Shown piece by piece: positions 44,745-54,022 of a DNA stretch of 64,000 nucleotides. Made by a program: the position numbers and the translations under genes. The DNA is from an uncultured Allorhizobium sp. GTDB lineage: Bacteria; Pseudomonadota; Alphaproteobacteria; Rhizobiales; Rhizobiaceae. The notes under the pieces were generated by a model. That model was not told where the DNA came from. It saw only the letters and a program-made list of their open reading frames with translations, and did no database searches. The stretch's first letter is position 1; each line of letters opens with the position of its first letter. The stretch lies in contig OY288189.1 in NCBI GenBank assembly GCA_958439205.1, positions 3,301,001 to 3,365,000 of the forward strand, in the 5' to 3' direction.

Positions 44745-44999
44745 CCAATATCACCAAAAAGAGCCGACCGAAGTGGTGAGCCCGGACGTGGTCGTGTTGC
44801 ATGATTGCGAAAGCTGGTTTACCGAAGCAGGCGTGAATTGCAATGCCGTTATCCGGCACGAATGCCGCATCCTGCGGCAGATTGACCGGCAAATCGGCAG
44901 CGCAGACATTGCGGCAGCTTTCCCCGGAAAGGCCACAATGCTATGCGCAGAAGCATGCGGCATCGTCAGGTGCCATCGACACTCATGGGAGACGTTTGC

Positions 45000-45488
45000 G
45001 TGGACATTCGGATTTTCAAGTCGGACAGGAAGCTCCTGAGCACGACCGCTCTTGCGGTTGCCGTCATCGTCGGCCTTTCCGCCTGCCAGACCTCCGAGGT
45101 CTTCCATAACGGCTATGTCGTCGATCAGGCAGCGCTCGACCTGGTTCCGGTCGGCTCGAGCCGCGAGCAGGTGCTGCTCTCGCTCGGCACGCCGTCGACC
45201 ACGGCGACCTTCGACGGTGAGGTGTTCTACTACATCTCCCAGAAGCGCACCCGGACCGTCGCCTTCATGAAACAGCGTCTGGTCGACCAGCAGATCCTCG
45301 CGATCTATTTCGACAAGGACGGCGTCGTCTCGCAGCGCGCTAATTACACCCTGCAGGACGGCAAGGTGTTCGACACGATTTCCCGCACCACCCCGACCGG
45401 TGGTCGCGACCTCACCTTCCTGCAGCAGCTGCTTGCTGGCGGCGGCGGTGCGGCCAACAGCGTCCGCAATATTCTCGGCGGCCAGTAA
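45000..45488 (+). CDS. bamE: outer membrane protein assembly factor BamE (SmpA/OmlA)
   Basis: 162 residues from a GTG at 45000, chosen because GGGAG lies 8 bases before it; ATGs at 44943 and 44985 lack sites. The lipoprotein signal ends LSACQ (Cys about residue 29). The SmpA/OmlA fold follows: GYVVDQAALDLVPVGSSREQVLLSLGTPSTTATFDGEVFYYIS. BamE is an outer membrane lipoprotein on the periplasmic side that supports BamA in inserting beta-barrel proteins. It is followed by a strong bidirectional terminator shared with hppA. Confidence 0.92.
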   Translation: MDIRIFKSDRKLLSTTALAVAVIVGLSACQTSEVFHNGYVVDQAALDLVPVGSSREQVLLSLGTPSTTATFDGEVFYYISQKRTRTVAFMKQRLVDQQILAIYFDKDGVVSQRANYTLQDGKVFDTISRTTPTGGRDLTFLQQLLAGGGGAANSVRNILGGQ

Positions 45489-45535
45489 GGCCGCCTCACC
45501 TCGGGGACCCTGCCGTCCACCGGGATTCAGATATG

Positions 45536-45570
45536 AAAAGACCGCGGAAGTTGCCTTCCGCGGTCTTTTT
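45536..45570. terminator. bidirectional terminator between bamE and hppA
   Basis: Perfect 14-bp stem (45537-45550 with 45555-45568), four-base loop, A and T runs on each side. It ends both convergent genes. Confidence 0.95.
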
Positions 45571-45584
45571 CTTTGCGTGATGCC

Positions 45585-47723
45585 TCAACCGGCCAGAACA
45601 GCCAGAAGCAGGAGCGCCACGATGTTGGTGATTTTGATCGCCGGGTTCACAGCCGGACCGGCTGTGTCCTTGTAGGGGTCACCCACGGTGTCGCCGGTGA
45701 CGGAGGCCTTGTGCGCGTCCGAACCCTTCAGATGCTTCACGCCATCCTTATCGATGAAGCCGTCTTCGAAGCTCTTCTTGGCATTGTCCCAGGCGCCACC
45801 GCCTGATGTCATCGAAATGGCGACGAAGAGGCCGTTGACGATGACGCCGAGCAGCGAGGCACCGAGAGCGGCAAAGGCGGAAGCTTTGGAGCCGGAGATC
45901 AGGAGCACGCCGAAATAGACCACCAGAGGTGCCAGAACCGGGAGCAGCGAGGGGATGATCATTTCCTTGATCGCGGCACGGGTCAGGATGTCGACCGCCC
46001 GGCCATAGTCCGGCTTTTCGGTGCCCTGCATGATGCCCGGCTTCTCGCGGAACTGCCGGCGGACTTCTTCGACGATTGAGCCCGCCGCACGGCCAACAGC
46101 CGTCATGGCGATACCGCCGAAGAGGTAGGGGATCAGGCCGCCGAAGATCAGGCCAGCGACGACATAAGGGTTGGAGAGATCGAAGGAGATCGGCCCCATG
46201 TCGGCAAAGTAAGGATACTGGGCGCTGTTTGCGGCGAAGTAGGCCAGGTCGTTGGAATAGGCGGCGAAGAGGACAAGTGCGCCGAGACCGGCCGACCCGA
46301 TCGCGTAGCCCTTGGTGACTGCCTTGGTGGTGTTGCCGACGGCGTCGAGCGCGTCGGTCGACTTGCGCACTTCCGGCGGCAGGTGGGACATTTCGGCGAT
46401 GCCGCCTGCATTGTCCGTGACCGGGCCGAAAGCATCGAGTGCCACGATCATGCCGGCGAGGCCGAGCATGGTCGTGACGGCGATCGCCGTGCCGAAGAGG
46501 CCGGCGAGCTGATAGGTCGAGATGATGCCACCGACGATGACGATGGCCGGAAGGGCCGTCGATTCCAGCGATACGGCGAGACCCTGGATAACGTTGGTGC
46601 CATGGCCCGTGACCGAAGCCTGGGCGATCGAATTGACCGGGCGCTTGTTGGTGCCGGTGTAGTATTCGGTGATCACGACGATCAGTGCGGTCACCACGAG
46701 GCCGAGAATGCCGCAGATGAACAGGTTGACGCCCGTGATCTCCATGCCGGCAACAGTGCCGATGGTGCCCCAGCCGATGGTGAGCGACGTGGCGAGTGCC
46801 AGGCCGGCTACGGACAGAAGGCCGGTGACGATCAGGCCCTTGTAGAGCGCACCCATGATCGACCCGCTGGTGCCCAGCTTGACGAAGAAGGTGCCGATGA
46901 TCGAGGTGATGATGCAGGCACCGCAGATCGCGAGCGGGTAGATCATCGTGATGTCGAGGACGGCCGAACCCGCAAAGAAGATCGCGGCCAGAACCATGGT
47001 GGCGACCACGGAGACGGCATAGGTTTCGAAGAGGTCGGCGGCCATACCGGCGCAGTCGCCGACGTTATCGCCGACGTTGTCGGCGATCGTGGCCGGGTTG
47101 CGCGGGTCGTCTTCCGGAATACCGGCTTCCACCTTGCCGACGAGGTCCCCACCAACGTCAGCGCCCTTGGTGAAGATACCGCCGCCGAGACGGGCGAAGA
47201 TCGAGATCAGCGAGGCGCCGAAGCCGAGCGCAACCAGCGCATCGATCACTTCACGCGAGCCGCTCTCGTGTCCCAGGATCGCAGTCAGGATGTAGAAGTA
47301 GATGGAGACGCCGAGCAGGGCGAGGCCCGCAACCAGCATGCCGGTGATGGCGCCGGACTTGAAGGCGATGTCGAGGCCAGCCGCAAGGCTATGGGACGCC
47401 GCCTGAGCAGTGCGCACATTGGCGCGGACCGAGACATGCATGCCGATGAAGCCGGCGGCACCCGAAAGCACCGCGCCGATCAGGAAGCCGATTGCGGCGG
47501 TGCCGGACAGGAGAAACCATGTACCGACGAAAACGACGGCGCCGACGATCGCGATGGTCAGGTATTGCCGAGTGAGGTAAGCCTGAGCACCCTCGCGAAT
47601 ATAGCCTGCAATTTCCTGCATTCGGGCATTGCCCTGGTCCGCCGCCAGGACCGAGCGTGTCGCCCAGACCGCGTAGACCACGGACAGAAGCCCGCATAAA
47701 ATTACGCCTAGAAGAACCGTCAT
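45585..47723 (-). CDS. hppA: K+-independent membrane proton-translocating pyrophosphatase
   Basis: 712 residues from the ATG at 47723 with GGGAGGG upstream; the family start [20 protein letters not shown] is apt. About 16 membrane helices. The substrate region shows [41 protein letters not shown] and later DNAGGIAEM. The K+-dependence position reads [11 protein letters not shown] with Lys, the mark of K+-independent H+-PPases. It pumps protons using pyrophosphate hydrolysis at the inner membrane (in Agrobacterium also in acidocalcisomes). The gene is alone, with a long leader that can form a small stem (GCCCGCG/CGCGGGC). Confidence 0.96.
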   Translation of the reverse strand: MTVLLGVILCGLLSVVYAVWATRSVLAADQGNARMQEIAGYIREGAQAYLTRQYLTIAIVGAVVFVGTWFLLSGTAAIGFLIGAVLSGAAGFIGMHVSVRANVRTAQAASHSLAAGLDIAFKSGAITGMLVAGLALLGVSIYFYILTAILGHESGSREVIDALVALGFGASLISIFARLGGGIFTKGADVGGDLVGKVEAGIPEDDPRNPATIADNVGDNVGDCAGMAADLFETYAVSVVATMVLAAIFFAGSAVLDITMIYPLAICGACIITSIIGTFFVKLGTSGSIMGALYKGLIVTGLLSVAGLALATSLTIGWGTIGTVAGMEITGVNLFICGILGLVVTALIVVITEYYTGTNKRPVNSIAQASVTGHGTNVIQGLAVSLESTALPAIVIVGGIISTYQLAGLFGTAIAVTTMLGLAGMIVALDAFGPVTDNAGGIAEMSHLPPEVRKSTDALDAVGNTTKAVTKGYAIGSAGLGALVLFAAYSNDLAYFAANSAQYPYFADMGPISFDLSNPYVVAGLIFGGLIPYLFGGIAMTAVGRAAGSIVEEVRRQFREKPGIMQGTEKPDYGRAVDILTRAAIKEMIIPSLLPVLAPLVVYFGVLLISGSKASAFAALGASLLGVIVNGLFVAISMTSGGGAWDNAKKSFEDGFIDKDGVKHLKGSDAHKASVTGDTVGDPYKDTAGPAVNPAIKITNIVALLLLAVLAG

Positions 47724-47877
47724 TCGCAATACCCTCCCGTATTGCCCGCGCCTCACTCATCGCGGGCCGTGACTCGCAGACTCAGGCCCCCTCCTCCGAG
47801 ACCTCGTCAACGCGTGGCGAGATTGCGTCGCGCTTTTCACGGCGTCAAGTACGCATATTTTGCAGGATGGAGGGAAC

Positions 47878-49104
47878 TCAGGCGGGTTTGTGGGCGGCTG
47901 CGCGGAGCTGGAGAAGCACCAGGATGAGGCAGAGGATCGTCACCGGCCAGATGACCAGATTCATCACCGACCAGCCAAAAGCCGTGAAGACCTTGCCCGA
48001 GGAGAAGGACGAAAGGGCGACCGTCGAAAACAGGATGATGTCGTGGAAACCCTGCACCTTGTCGGCTTCTGCAGGGCGATAGCTTGAAGCCACAATGGCT
48101 GTGGCGCCGATGAAGCCGAAGTTCCAGCCTATGCCGAGCAGGACCAGCGCGCCCCAGAAATTCCAGAGCGCGATGCCCCAGTGGGCAACCACCGCGCAGG
48201 ACATCAGGATCAGCAGGCCGGCGGCCACAACCTTTTCTGCGCCGAAGCGGGTGATCAGGACGCCGGTGAAGAAGCTCGGGGCGAACATGGCGATCACGTG
48301 CCACTGGATCCCGAGAGTTGCGAGTTCGGAGGAGAAGCCGCAGCCGATGACCATGGCGAGCGGGGCTCCGGTCATCATGAAAGTCATCAGCGCATAGGAG
48401 CTGATGCCGCAGATCATGCCGGTCATGAAGCGCTGGGTCATGACGATTTCGCTGAGCGGTCGCGTCGGTCCGCTCGCTTCCGCCTTTTTCTCGGCGATGG
48501 TCGGCAGCTTCAGAAAGAAGAGGACTGCAATCGCGCAGAGCAGCAGCGGCACCATGCCGAGGAAGGCACCGGCGAAAGTCACGGGCGCCAGCGCATCCTT
48601 CAGCCAGATCGCGATCTGAGGGCCGGCGATTGCGGAGATGATGCCGGCCGCGAGGATCCAGGAGATCGCCTTGCCCTTGTAGAAACTGGGCGACGCATCG
48701 GCGGCGGCGAAGCGGATCTTCTGGGTAAAGCCGCCGGACACGCCCATCAGCAGCAGCGAGAAGGCAAAGAGCCAGAAGTTGGACTGGATGAGGGAAAAGG
48801 CGGCAAGCGCGCTGCCGAGCGCGCCCATCAGCGCACCGACCATGAAGCTCTCGCGACGGCCAAGAACACGGGAGGCCGCAGCCACCACGATTGCGCCGAT
48901 GGCCACGCCGACGTTGAAGCCGGTCAAGGGCGCCGTCGCCAGCGACTTGTCGGCGCCGAGCATCTGGAAGCCGGCGAGGCCGCCGACCGCGAAGGCGAGA
49001 GGTGGTGCAGAGCCCAGGATCGCCTGGGCCACTGCGAGCAGACCGACGTTACGCTTGGCTGTCGAAAGTTGTCCGTCCAGCCCTGCTCCCGTCGTCGCGT
49101 CCAT
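47878..49104 (-). CDS. MFS transporter
   Basis: 408 residues from the ATG at 49104 with AGGAATAGG upstream. About 12 membrane helices; it starts MDATTGAGLDGQLSTAKRNVGLLAVAQAILGSAPPLAFAVGGLAG and has the loop motif ASRVLGRRESFMVGALMG between helices 2 and 3. The N-terminal SAPPLAF element and the layout resemble MFS members of unknown substrate in Rhizobiaceae. It follows nusB by 10 bases, so it is in the ribH-nusB transcript, an odd partner for those genes. Confidence 0.88.
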   Translation of the reverse strand: MDATTGAGLDGQLSTAKRNVGLLAVAQAILGSAPPLAFAVGGLAGFQMLGADKSLATAPLTGFNVGVAIGAIVVAAASRVLGRRESFMVGALMGALGSALAAFSLIQSNFWLFAFSLLLMGVSGGFTQKIRFAAADASPSFYKGKAISWILAAGIISAIAGPQIAIWLKDALAPVTFAGAFLGMVPLLLCAIAVLFFLKLPTIAEKKAEASGPTRPLSEIVMTQRFMTGMICGISSYALMTFMMTGAPLAMVIGCGFSSELATLGIQWHVIAMFAPSFFTGVLITRFGAEKVVAAGLLILMSCAVVAHWGIALWNFWGALVLLGIGWNFGFIGATAIVASSYRPAEADKVQGFHDIILFSTVALSSFSSGKVFTAFGWSVMNLVIWPVTILCLILVLLQLRAAAHKPA

Positions 49105-49114
49105 CTGCCTATTC

Positions 49115-49594
49115 CTATTTCTGCGCCGGGGCGCGAACCTGCTTTGCAATGCGGTCGAGAACGGCGTTGACCAGCTTCGGCTCATCGTCCTGGAAGAAGG
49201 CCTGCGCGATCTCGACATACTCCGTTACAATAACGGCGATGGGCACATCCTTGCGCTCGATCAATTCGAACGTGCCGGCACGCAGAATGGCGCGGACCGT
49301 GCTGTCCATGCGCGACAGGGACCAATCGTCCTGCAGCGCGCCGCGGATCATCGGGTCGATCTTGGCCTGGTCGCGGACGACACCTGCAACGATCGAGCGG
49401 AACCAGGAGGCGTCCGCCTTCAGATAGGTTTCGCCATCGACTTCCTGCCCGAGGCGATGGGCCTCGTATTCCGCCACCACCTCGAGCACGCCGGAGCCGG
49501 CGATATCCATCTGGTAGAGAGCCTGTACGGCAGCGAGGCGCGCTGCGCCACGCTGGTTGGCCGGTTTTACTGGATGCTTGCCTTCGTCCGACAT
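49115..49594 (-). CDS. nusB: transcription antitermination protein NusB
   Basis: 159 residues from the ATG at 49594; a GTG directly before it is an alternative. The all-helical NusB fold: [19 protein letters not shown], then [61 protein letters not shown]. It binds boxA RNA with S10 in rRNA antitermination. It begins just after the ribH stop, forming the usual ribH-nusB operon. Confidence 0.96.
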   Translation of the reverse strand: MSDEGKHPVKPANQRGAARLAAVQALYQMDIAGSGVLEVVAEYEAHRLGQEVDGETYLKADASWFRSIVAGVVRDQAKIDPMIRGALQDDWSLSRMDSTVRAILRAGTFELIERKDVPIAVIVTEYVEIAQAFFQDDEPKLVNAVLDRIAKQVRAPAQK

Positions 49595-49597
49595 CAC

Positions 49598-50056
49598 TCA
49601 GCCACCCAGTTTCTTCTTCAGTTCGATCATCGAGAGTGCCGCACGGGCCGCAAAGCCGCCCTTGTCCTTCTCGCTGCGCTTGACGCGCGCCCAGGCCTGC
49701 TCGTCATTTTCAACGGTCATGATGCCGTTGCCGATTGCCAGCGATTCCGAGACGGCAAGATCCATCAGGGCACGCGAGGATTCGTTGGCGACGATATCGA
49801 AGTGATAGGTCTCGCCGCGGATGACCATGCCAAGCGCAATGAAGCCGTCATAATGTGTGCCTTCGTCGTCCATCGCATCGAGCGCCATGGCGATCGCCGG
49901 CGGGATTTCGAGCGCGCCAGGAACGGTGATGAGGTCGAAGGTCGCGCCGACCTCTTCGAGTGCGTGCTTGGCACCGTCCAGAAGGGCGTCAGACATGTCG
50001 TCGTAGAAGCGTGCCTCGACGATCAGCAAATGCGGCGAAGCCGTCTTGTTTCCCAT
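49598..50056 (-). CDS. ribH: 6,7-dimethyl-8-ribityllumazine synthase
   Basis: 152 residues from the ATG at 50056. Lumazine synthase features: [41 protein letters not shown], and the active-site His region [28 protein letters not shown]. It condenses a pyrimidinedione with 3,4-dihydroxybutanone phosphate to lumazine in riboflavin synthesis and forms pentamers or icosahedra. A longer frame upstream is unlikely. Followed directly by nusB. Confidence 0.96.
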   Translation of the reverse strand: MGNKTASPHLLIVEARFYDDMSDALLDGAKHALEEVGATFDLITVPGALEIPPAIAMALDAMDDEGTHYDGFIALGMVIRGETYHFDIVANESSRALMDLAVSESLAIGNGIMTVENDEQAWARVKRSEKDKGGFAARAALSMIELKKKLGG

Positions 50057-50385
50057 GGGTCCGATCCGATCTTGAAATGTGATTGCGGCCGCTGGCCGAA
50101 CAGAAACGCGGTCAAACCACGCCATATCGACGAAGGCAAGTGTTTTTGCGTCGGGGCGGGGATGCGCCGGGCGGGCGGCTCAGCCGGGCTTCAAGCCCAC
50201 CGTCGCCAGACCCTTGTTCCAAGCTCGCTAATATTGACCGAAATCGGGCGAGTTACGTGACAAATGTTTAATGGAAATCAGACCTTTAAGGCCTGGATCC
50301 CGCCACAAATCGATCCCACCTTCAGTCTTGCAAGCGAGCGACGGAATCCCCCGCCATCGCAAACATCCTCGAAAGGACCAGGACC
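50057..50385. other. divergent intergenic region between ribH and a secreted protein gene
   Basis: 329 bases with no supportable coding frame. It must contain the ribH-nusB promoter on the minus strand and the promoter of the gene at 50386 on the plus strand. I looked for an FMN riboswitch here and found none. Confidence 0.55.
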
Positions 50386-50748
50386 ATGAATCGCTTTGCA
50401 ACCATCTTCAGCGCATCCGCACTGTCCGCCATCGCCTTCGGTGCTGAAAGCTATGCCGCCATACCAGCCGCCGGCGGCATGCCCGACAGCAAGATCGAAA
50501 GCACGATCCAGACGATGTCGCCCATGGACTTCAATGTCGTGCGCATCGACTCGCTGAAGACCGATGACCCCGCCAATGAACGCTTCGGAAGCCTCGCCCC
50601 AACCTCCCAGGAAGCAAGGCTCGTCCAGGCCTCTGTCATCGCCAATCGTCCACTCGCCCAGAAGCTGGAAGCGCAGGCCGTCGAGCTGACCAACATCGTC
50701 GGCGCAGAACAGGCCGCGGATGGCGGCGTCACCTTCTACGTTCGCTGA
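50386..50748 (+). CDS. small secreted hypothetical protein
   Basis: 120 residues with a signal peptide (MNRFATIFSASALSAIAFGAESYA) and AGGACCAGGA before the ATG. The mature part is acidic with helices (QKLEAQAVELTNIVGAEQAADGG) and no cysteines. It has no recognisable domain. A clear terminator lies 30 bases after the stop. Its position between ribD and ribH on the opposite strand may be specific to this lineage. Confidence 0.75.
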   Translation: MNRFATIFSASALSAIAFGAESYAAIPAAGGMPDSKIESTIQTMSPMDFNVVRIDSLKTDDPANERFGSLAPTSQEARLVQASVIANRPLAQKLEAQAVELTNIVGAEQAADGGVTFYVR

Positions 50749-50778
50749 TCTCCAACTCTCCTCCCTGTCCCCCACCTT

Positions 50779-50806
50779 GCCCCGCGTCATTGGCGCGGGG
50801 CTTTTT
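50779..50806 (+). terminator. Rho-independent terminator
   Basis: GCCCCGCG and CGCGGGGC form an 8-bp perfect stem with a seven-base loop, followed by TTTTT. It ends the secreted protein gene at 50386. Confidence 0.92.
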
Positions 50807-50897
50807 GCTTGGGAACAATCCGCCGAGATCATCCGTTTCTCAGGCACAGGGCGCGGACGACCGGGCCCTCCCAGACCACAGGCAACAGGAGGTCCCC

Positions 50898-50975
50898 ATG
50901 GGTCGCGGCATTCTTCTCTGGCTTCTCGGTATTCCGATTCCGCTGATCATTCTGATCATGCTTTTCTGGCGTTAA
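50898..50975 (+). CDS. 25-residue hydrophobic membrane peptide
   Basis: A very short frame: MGRGILLWLLGIPIPLIILI, then MLFWR. AGGAGG stands 5 bases before the ATG, an unusually strong site for a random frame. The peptide is almost one transmembrane helix, ending in a Trp-Arg anchor. Near-identical peptides (MGRGILLWLLGIPIP...) are familiar to me from many proteobacterial genomes without known function. Its stop codon overlaps the ribD stop on the other strand by two bases. Confidence 0.7.
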   Translation: MGRGILLWLLGIPIPLIILIMLFWR

Positions 50976-52060
50976 AGCCAGGCTGAGGCCGGCAAACGAT
51001 CGAAGATCTGCAGCCGGTCAGAGCCCAGGGTTCGCTCCTCAACAAGGGTGAACCCTGGCGCCATTTTCGAGTAGGTGATCGGCGACGCAATCCCGCCATC
51101 CCCGACTATCGTTTGACCGGTGTAAAGATAGATACGGTCAACGATGCCTCGTGCCAGAAGGTCCGAGGCCACACGCGCCCCGCCCTCGACCATCAGCGTC
51201 GATATCCCGCGGCGGGCGAGCGCAGACAGAAGCTCTTCCACACCATCCAGTTCGACGATTTCGACGCCAGCTTCAGCAAGGGCAGCGCGGTTCCCTTTTG
51301 CGCCGTGCGCAACGGCCACGAGGACGGGCACGGCGCCTGCGCTGCGTGCGAGCTTGGAGGACGCCGGCAGTTCCGCCCGCCGGTCGAGGACGATACGCTG
51401 CGGTGAAGCCCCTTCCAGCCCCGGCAAGCGCACCGTCAGTTCCGGATCGTCGGCGAGTGCCGTGCCGATCCCGACGAGGATCGCATCACTTTCGGCGCGC
51501 AGTCGATGGACCTCCTCGCGTGCTTCGGGACCGGTGATCGCGACCTGGCCCGCGCCCTTGCGGCCCAGCATGCCATCGGCAGAAACGGCAAGTTTCAGAA
51601 TCACTTGCGGACGTCCCTTCGTCTGGCGCGTCAGGTAGCCGGACATGGCGCGGCGGGCGTCTTTCTGAAGAACACCGATGGTGACCTCGATGTCCGCGTC
51701 CGCCAGGATCTTCAGCCCCTGCCCCGAGACCCTTGGATCCGGATCGGCGACGGCGACGACGACACGTGCAATGCCGGCGTGGATGATGGCATTTGCGCAG
51801 GGTGGGGTCTTGCCGTGATGCGAACAGGGCTCGAGGGTGACATAGGCCGTCGCCCCCCTCGCCTTCTCACCCGCCTCGGCAATCGCCTGCGGCTCGGCAT
51901 GGGGCCGACCGCCGAGCGCTGTCACGCCCCGACCGACGACTTCGCCATCTTTTACGATCAGGCAGCCAACGGACGGATTAGGACCGGTTCTGCCGACATG
52001 GGTCAGGGAAAGCGCGATCGCCTCGCGCATGAAGGTCTCGTCGCGGGCGGTGATCGACAC
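50972..52060 (-). CDS. ribD: bifunctional riboflavin deaminase/reductase RibD
   Basis: 362 residues. The N-terminal cytidine-deaminase-like domain has the Zn motif PHAEPQAI and LEPCSHHGKTPPCANAI. The C-terminal reductase domain includes VILKLAVSADGMLGRKG and STLMVEGGARVASDLL. It performs the deaminase and reductase steps of riboflavin synthesis. The probable start is GTG at 52060 (M-S-I-T-A-R-D-E-T-F); an ATG 10 codons later is possible. nrdR ends 3 bases before it, suggesting a glyA-nrdR-ribD transcript. Confidence 0.95.
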   Translation of the reverse strand: MSITARDETFMREAIALSLTHVGRTGPNPSVGCLIVKDGEVVGRGVTALGGRPHAEPQAIAEAGEKARGATAYVTLEPCSHHGKTPPCANAIIHAGIARVVVAVADPDPRVSGQGLKILADADIEVTIGVLQKDARRAMSGYLTRQTKGRPQVILKLAVSADGMLGRKGAGQVAITGPEAREEVHRLRAESDAILVGIGTALADDPELTVRLPGLEGASPQRIVLDRRAELPASSKLARSAGAVPVLVAVAHGAKGNRAALAEAGVEIVELDGVEELLSALARRGISTLMVEGGARVASDLLARGIVDRIYLYTGQTIVGDGGIASPITYSKMAPGFTLVEERTLGSDRLQIFDRLPASAWL

Positions 52061-52063
52061 GCC

Positions 52064-52540
52064 TCAGTCCGCGGTGCTGTCGCGGGAGATCTTAGCGTTG
52101 ATCTCGGCGATCACGTTCTCGAAGTCCTCGGCGTGGGAGAAGTCCCTATAGACCGACGCGTAGCGCACGAAAGCGACATCATCGAGCGTCTTCAGCGCTT
52201 CGAGCACCTGCAGGCCAATCTCTTCGGATGAGATTTCGGTCTCGCCGGAGCTTTCGAGGCGACGGACGATACCGGACACCGCACGCTCTATGCGGTCCGG
52301 ATCGACCGGGCGCTTGCGCAGTGCGATCTGGAAGGACCGCACCAGCTTGTCGCGATCGAACGGCGCCTTGCGGCCGGTCTTCTTCAAGACCATCAGCTCA
52401 CGCAGCTGTACGCGTTCGAAGGTGGTGAAGCGCCCCCCGCAATCCGGACAGATGCGCCGCCGGCGGATGGAGGTGTTATCCTCCGCCGGTCGCGAGTCCT
52501 TGACCTGGGTTTCATCCGATCCGCAGAAGGGGCAGCGCAT
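52064..52540 (-). CDS. nrdR: transcriptional repressor NrdR
   Basis: 158 residues. The N-terminal Zn ribbon [13 protein letters not shown] and [19 protein letters not shown] gives CxxC and CxxC. The ATP-cone follows: [31 protein letters not shown]. NrdR represses ribonucleotide reductase genes by sensing ATP/dATP. It lies between glyA and ribD, an order typical for alphaproteobacteria. Confidence 0.97.
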   Translation of the reverse strand: MRCPFCGSDETQVKDSRPAEDNTSIRRRRICPDCGGRFTTFERVQLRELMVLKKTGRKAPFDRDKLVRSFQIALRKRPVDPDRIERAVSGIVRRLESSGETEISSEEIGLQVLEALKTLDDVAFVRYASVYRDFSHAEDFENVIAEINAKISRDSTAD

Positions 52541-52552
52541 CAGCCTAATGCC

Positions 52553-53842
52553 TTACATGTAAGGGTACATCGGGAAGCGGTCCGTCAGGGCCACAACCTT
52601 GTCCCGCACCGCAGCCTCGACGGCAGCATTGCCTTCATCCGAGTTTGCGACCTTCAAACCGTCGAGAACTTCGACGATCAGGTTGCCGATTTCGGTGAAT
52701 TCAGCTTCCTTGAAGCCGCGGGTCGTGCCGGCCGGTGTGCCGAGACGGATACCGGAGGTGACGAAGGGCTTTTCCGGGTCGAAGGGGATGCCGTTCTTGT
52801 TGCAGGTGATGTAGGCGCGGCCGAGGCCGGCTTCCGCACGCTTGCCGGTGGCATTCTTCTTTCGCAGGTCGACCAGCATCAGGTGGTTGTCGGTACCGCC
52901 GGAGACGATATCGAGATTGTGCTTGATCAGCGTGTCGGCCAGAACCTTGGCGTTCTTCACGACCTGGGCGGCATAGTCCTTGAATTCCGGCTTCAGCGCT
53001 TCACCGAAGGCAACTGCCTTGGCGGCGATGACATGCATCAGCGGACCGCCCTGGAGACCCGGGAAGACGGCCGAGTTGAACTTCTTCGCCAGATCCTCGT
53101 CGTTTGTCAGGATCATGCCGCCGCGCGGACCACGGAGCGACTTGTGGGTCGTCGAGGTCGCGACATGGCAATGCGGGAACGGCGACGGATGCTGGCCACC
53201 GGCAACGAGACCGGCAATGTGTGCCATGTCGACCATGAGATAGGCGCCAACCGAATCGGCGATCTCGCGGAAACGCTTCCAGTCCCATGTGCGGGAATAG
53301 GCGGTGCCGCCGGCGATGATCAGCTTCGGCTTGTGCTGCTCGGCCTTCTTGGCCACGTCTTCCATGTCGAGCTGGTGGTCGTCTTCACGCACGCCGTAGG
53401 AGACGACGTTGAACCACTTGCCGGACATGTTGACCGGCGAACCGTGGGTCAGGTGACCGCCAGAGTTCAGGTCGAGGCCCATGAAGGTGTCGCCCGGCTG
53501 CAGCAGCGCCAGGAAAACGGCCTGGTTCATTTGGCTACCGGAGTTCGGCTGAACGTTGGCGAAGTTGACGCCGAAGAGCTTCTTGGCACGGTCGATTGCG
53601 AGTTCTTCGGCGATGTCGACGAACTGGCAGCCGCCGTAATAGCGCTTGCCCGGATAGCCTTCCGCATACTTGTTCGTCATGATCGAGCCCTGGGCTTCGA
53701 GCACGGCGCGCGACACGATATTTTCAGAGGCAATCAGCTCGATCTCGTGACGTTGACGACCGAGTTCCTTCTCGATCGCACCGAAAATGTCCGGATCTGC
53801 ATCGGCGAGAGAACGAGAAAAGAAGGCATCGTTGTTCGACAT
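52553..53842 (-). CDS. glyA: serine hydroxymethyltransferase
   Basis: 429 residues. The PLP enzyme shows [47 protein letters not shown], and the Schiff-base Lys in [15 protein letters not shown]. The C-terminal [25 protein letters not shown] is intact. It converts serine and tetrahydrofolate to glycine and methylene-THF in the cytosol. The start [19 protein letters not shown] is usual for the family. nrdR follows 12 bases later, probably co-transcribed. Confidence 0.98.
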   Translation of the reverse strand: MSNNDAFFSRSLADADPDIFGAIEKELGRQRHEIELIASENIVSRAVLEAQGSIMTNKYAEGYPGKRYYGGCQFVDIAEELAIDRAKKLFGVNFANVQPNSGSQMNQAVFLALLQPGDTFMGLDLNSGGHLTHGSPVNMSGKWFNVVSYGVREDDHQLDMEDVAKKAEQHKPKLIIAGGTAYSRTWDWKRFREIADSVGAYLMVDMAHIAGLVAGGQHPSPFPHCHVATSTTHKSLRGPRGGMILTNDEDLAKKFNSAVFPGLQGGPLMHVIAAKAVAFGEALKPEFKDYAAQVVKNAKVLADTLIKHNLDIVSGGTDNHLMLVDLRKKNATGKRAEAGLGRAYITCNKNGIPFDPEKPFVTSGIRLGTPAGTTRGFKEAEFTEIGNLIVEVLDGLKVANSDEGNAAVEAAVRDKVVALTDRFPMYPYM

Positions 53843-53970
53843 GATCGCTGGCTCCTCAAAAGCGTTTGATGCTGTGGGGTCTTAAACTTCCGCAGTCACG
53901 AGAGCAATACGGAGAACGACATTTGCGGATCAATTGGCGCGCTTGGGCGAAAGGCCGCAGCCCCAAAGCA

Positions 53971-53995
53971 AAAAGCCGCGCACGAGGCGCGGCTT
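53971..53995 (-). terminator. terminator of the L,D-transpeptidase gene
   Basis: On the minus strand AAGCCGCGC and GCGCGGCTT form a 9-bp stem with a five-base loop, followed by TTT. It lies 28 bases past the gene's stop. Confidence 0.8.
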
Positions 53996-54022
53996 GGATC
54001 GGGTTCGGCTGAAAGCGTCAGC

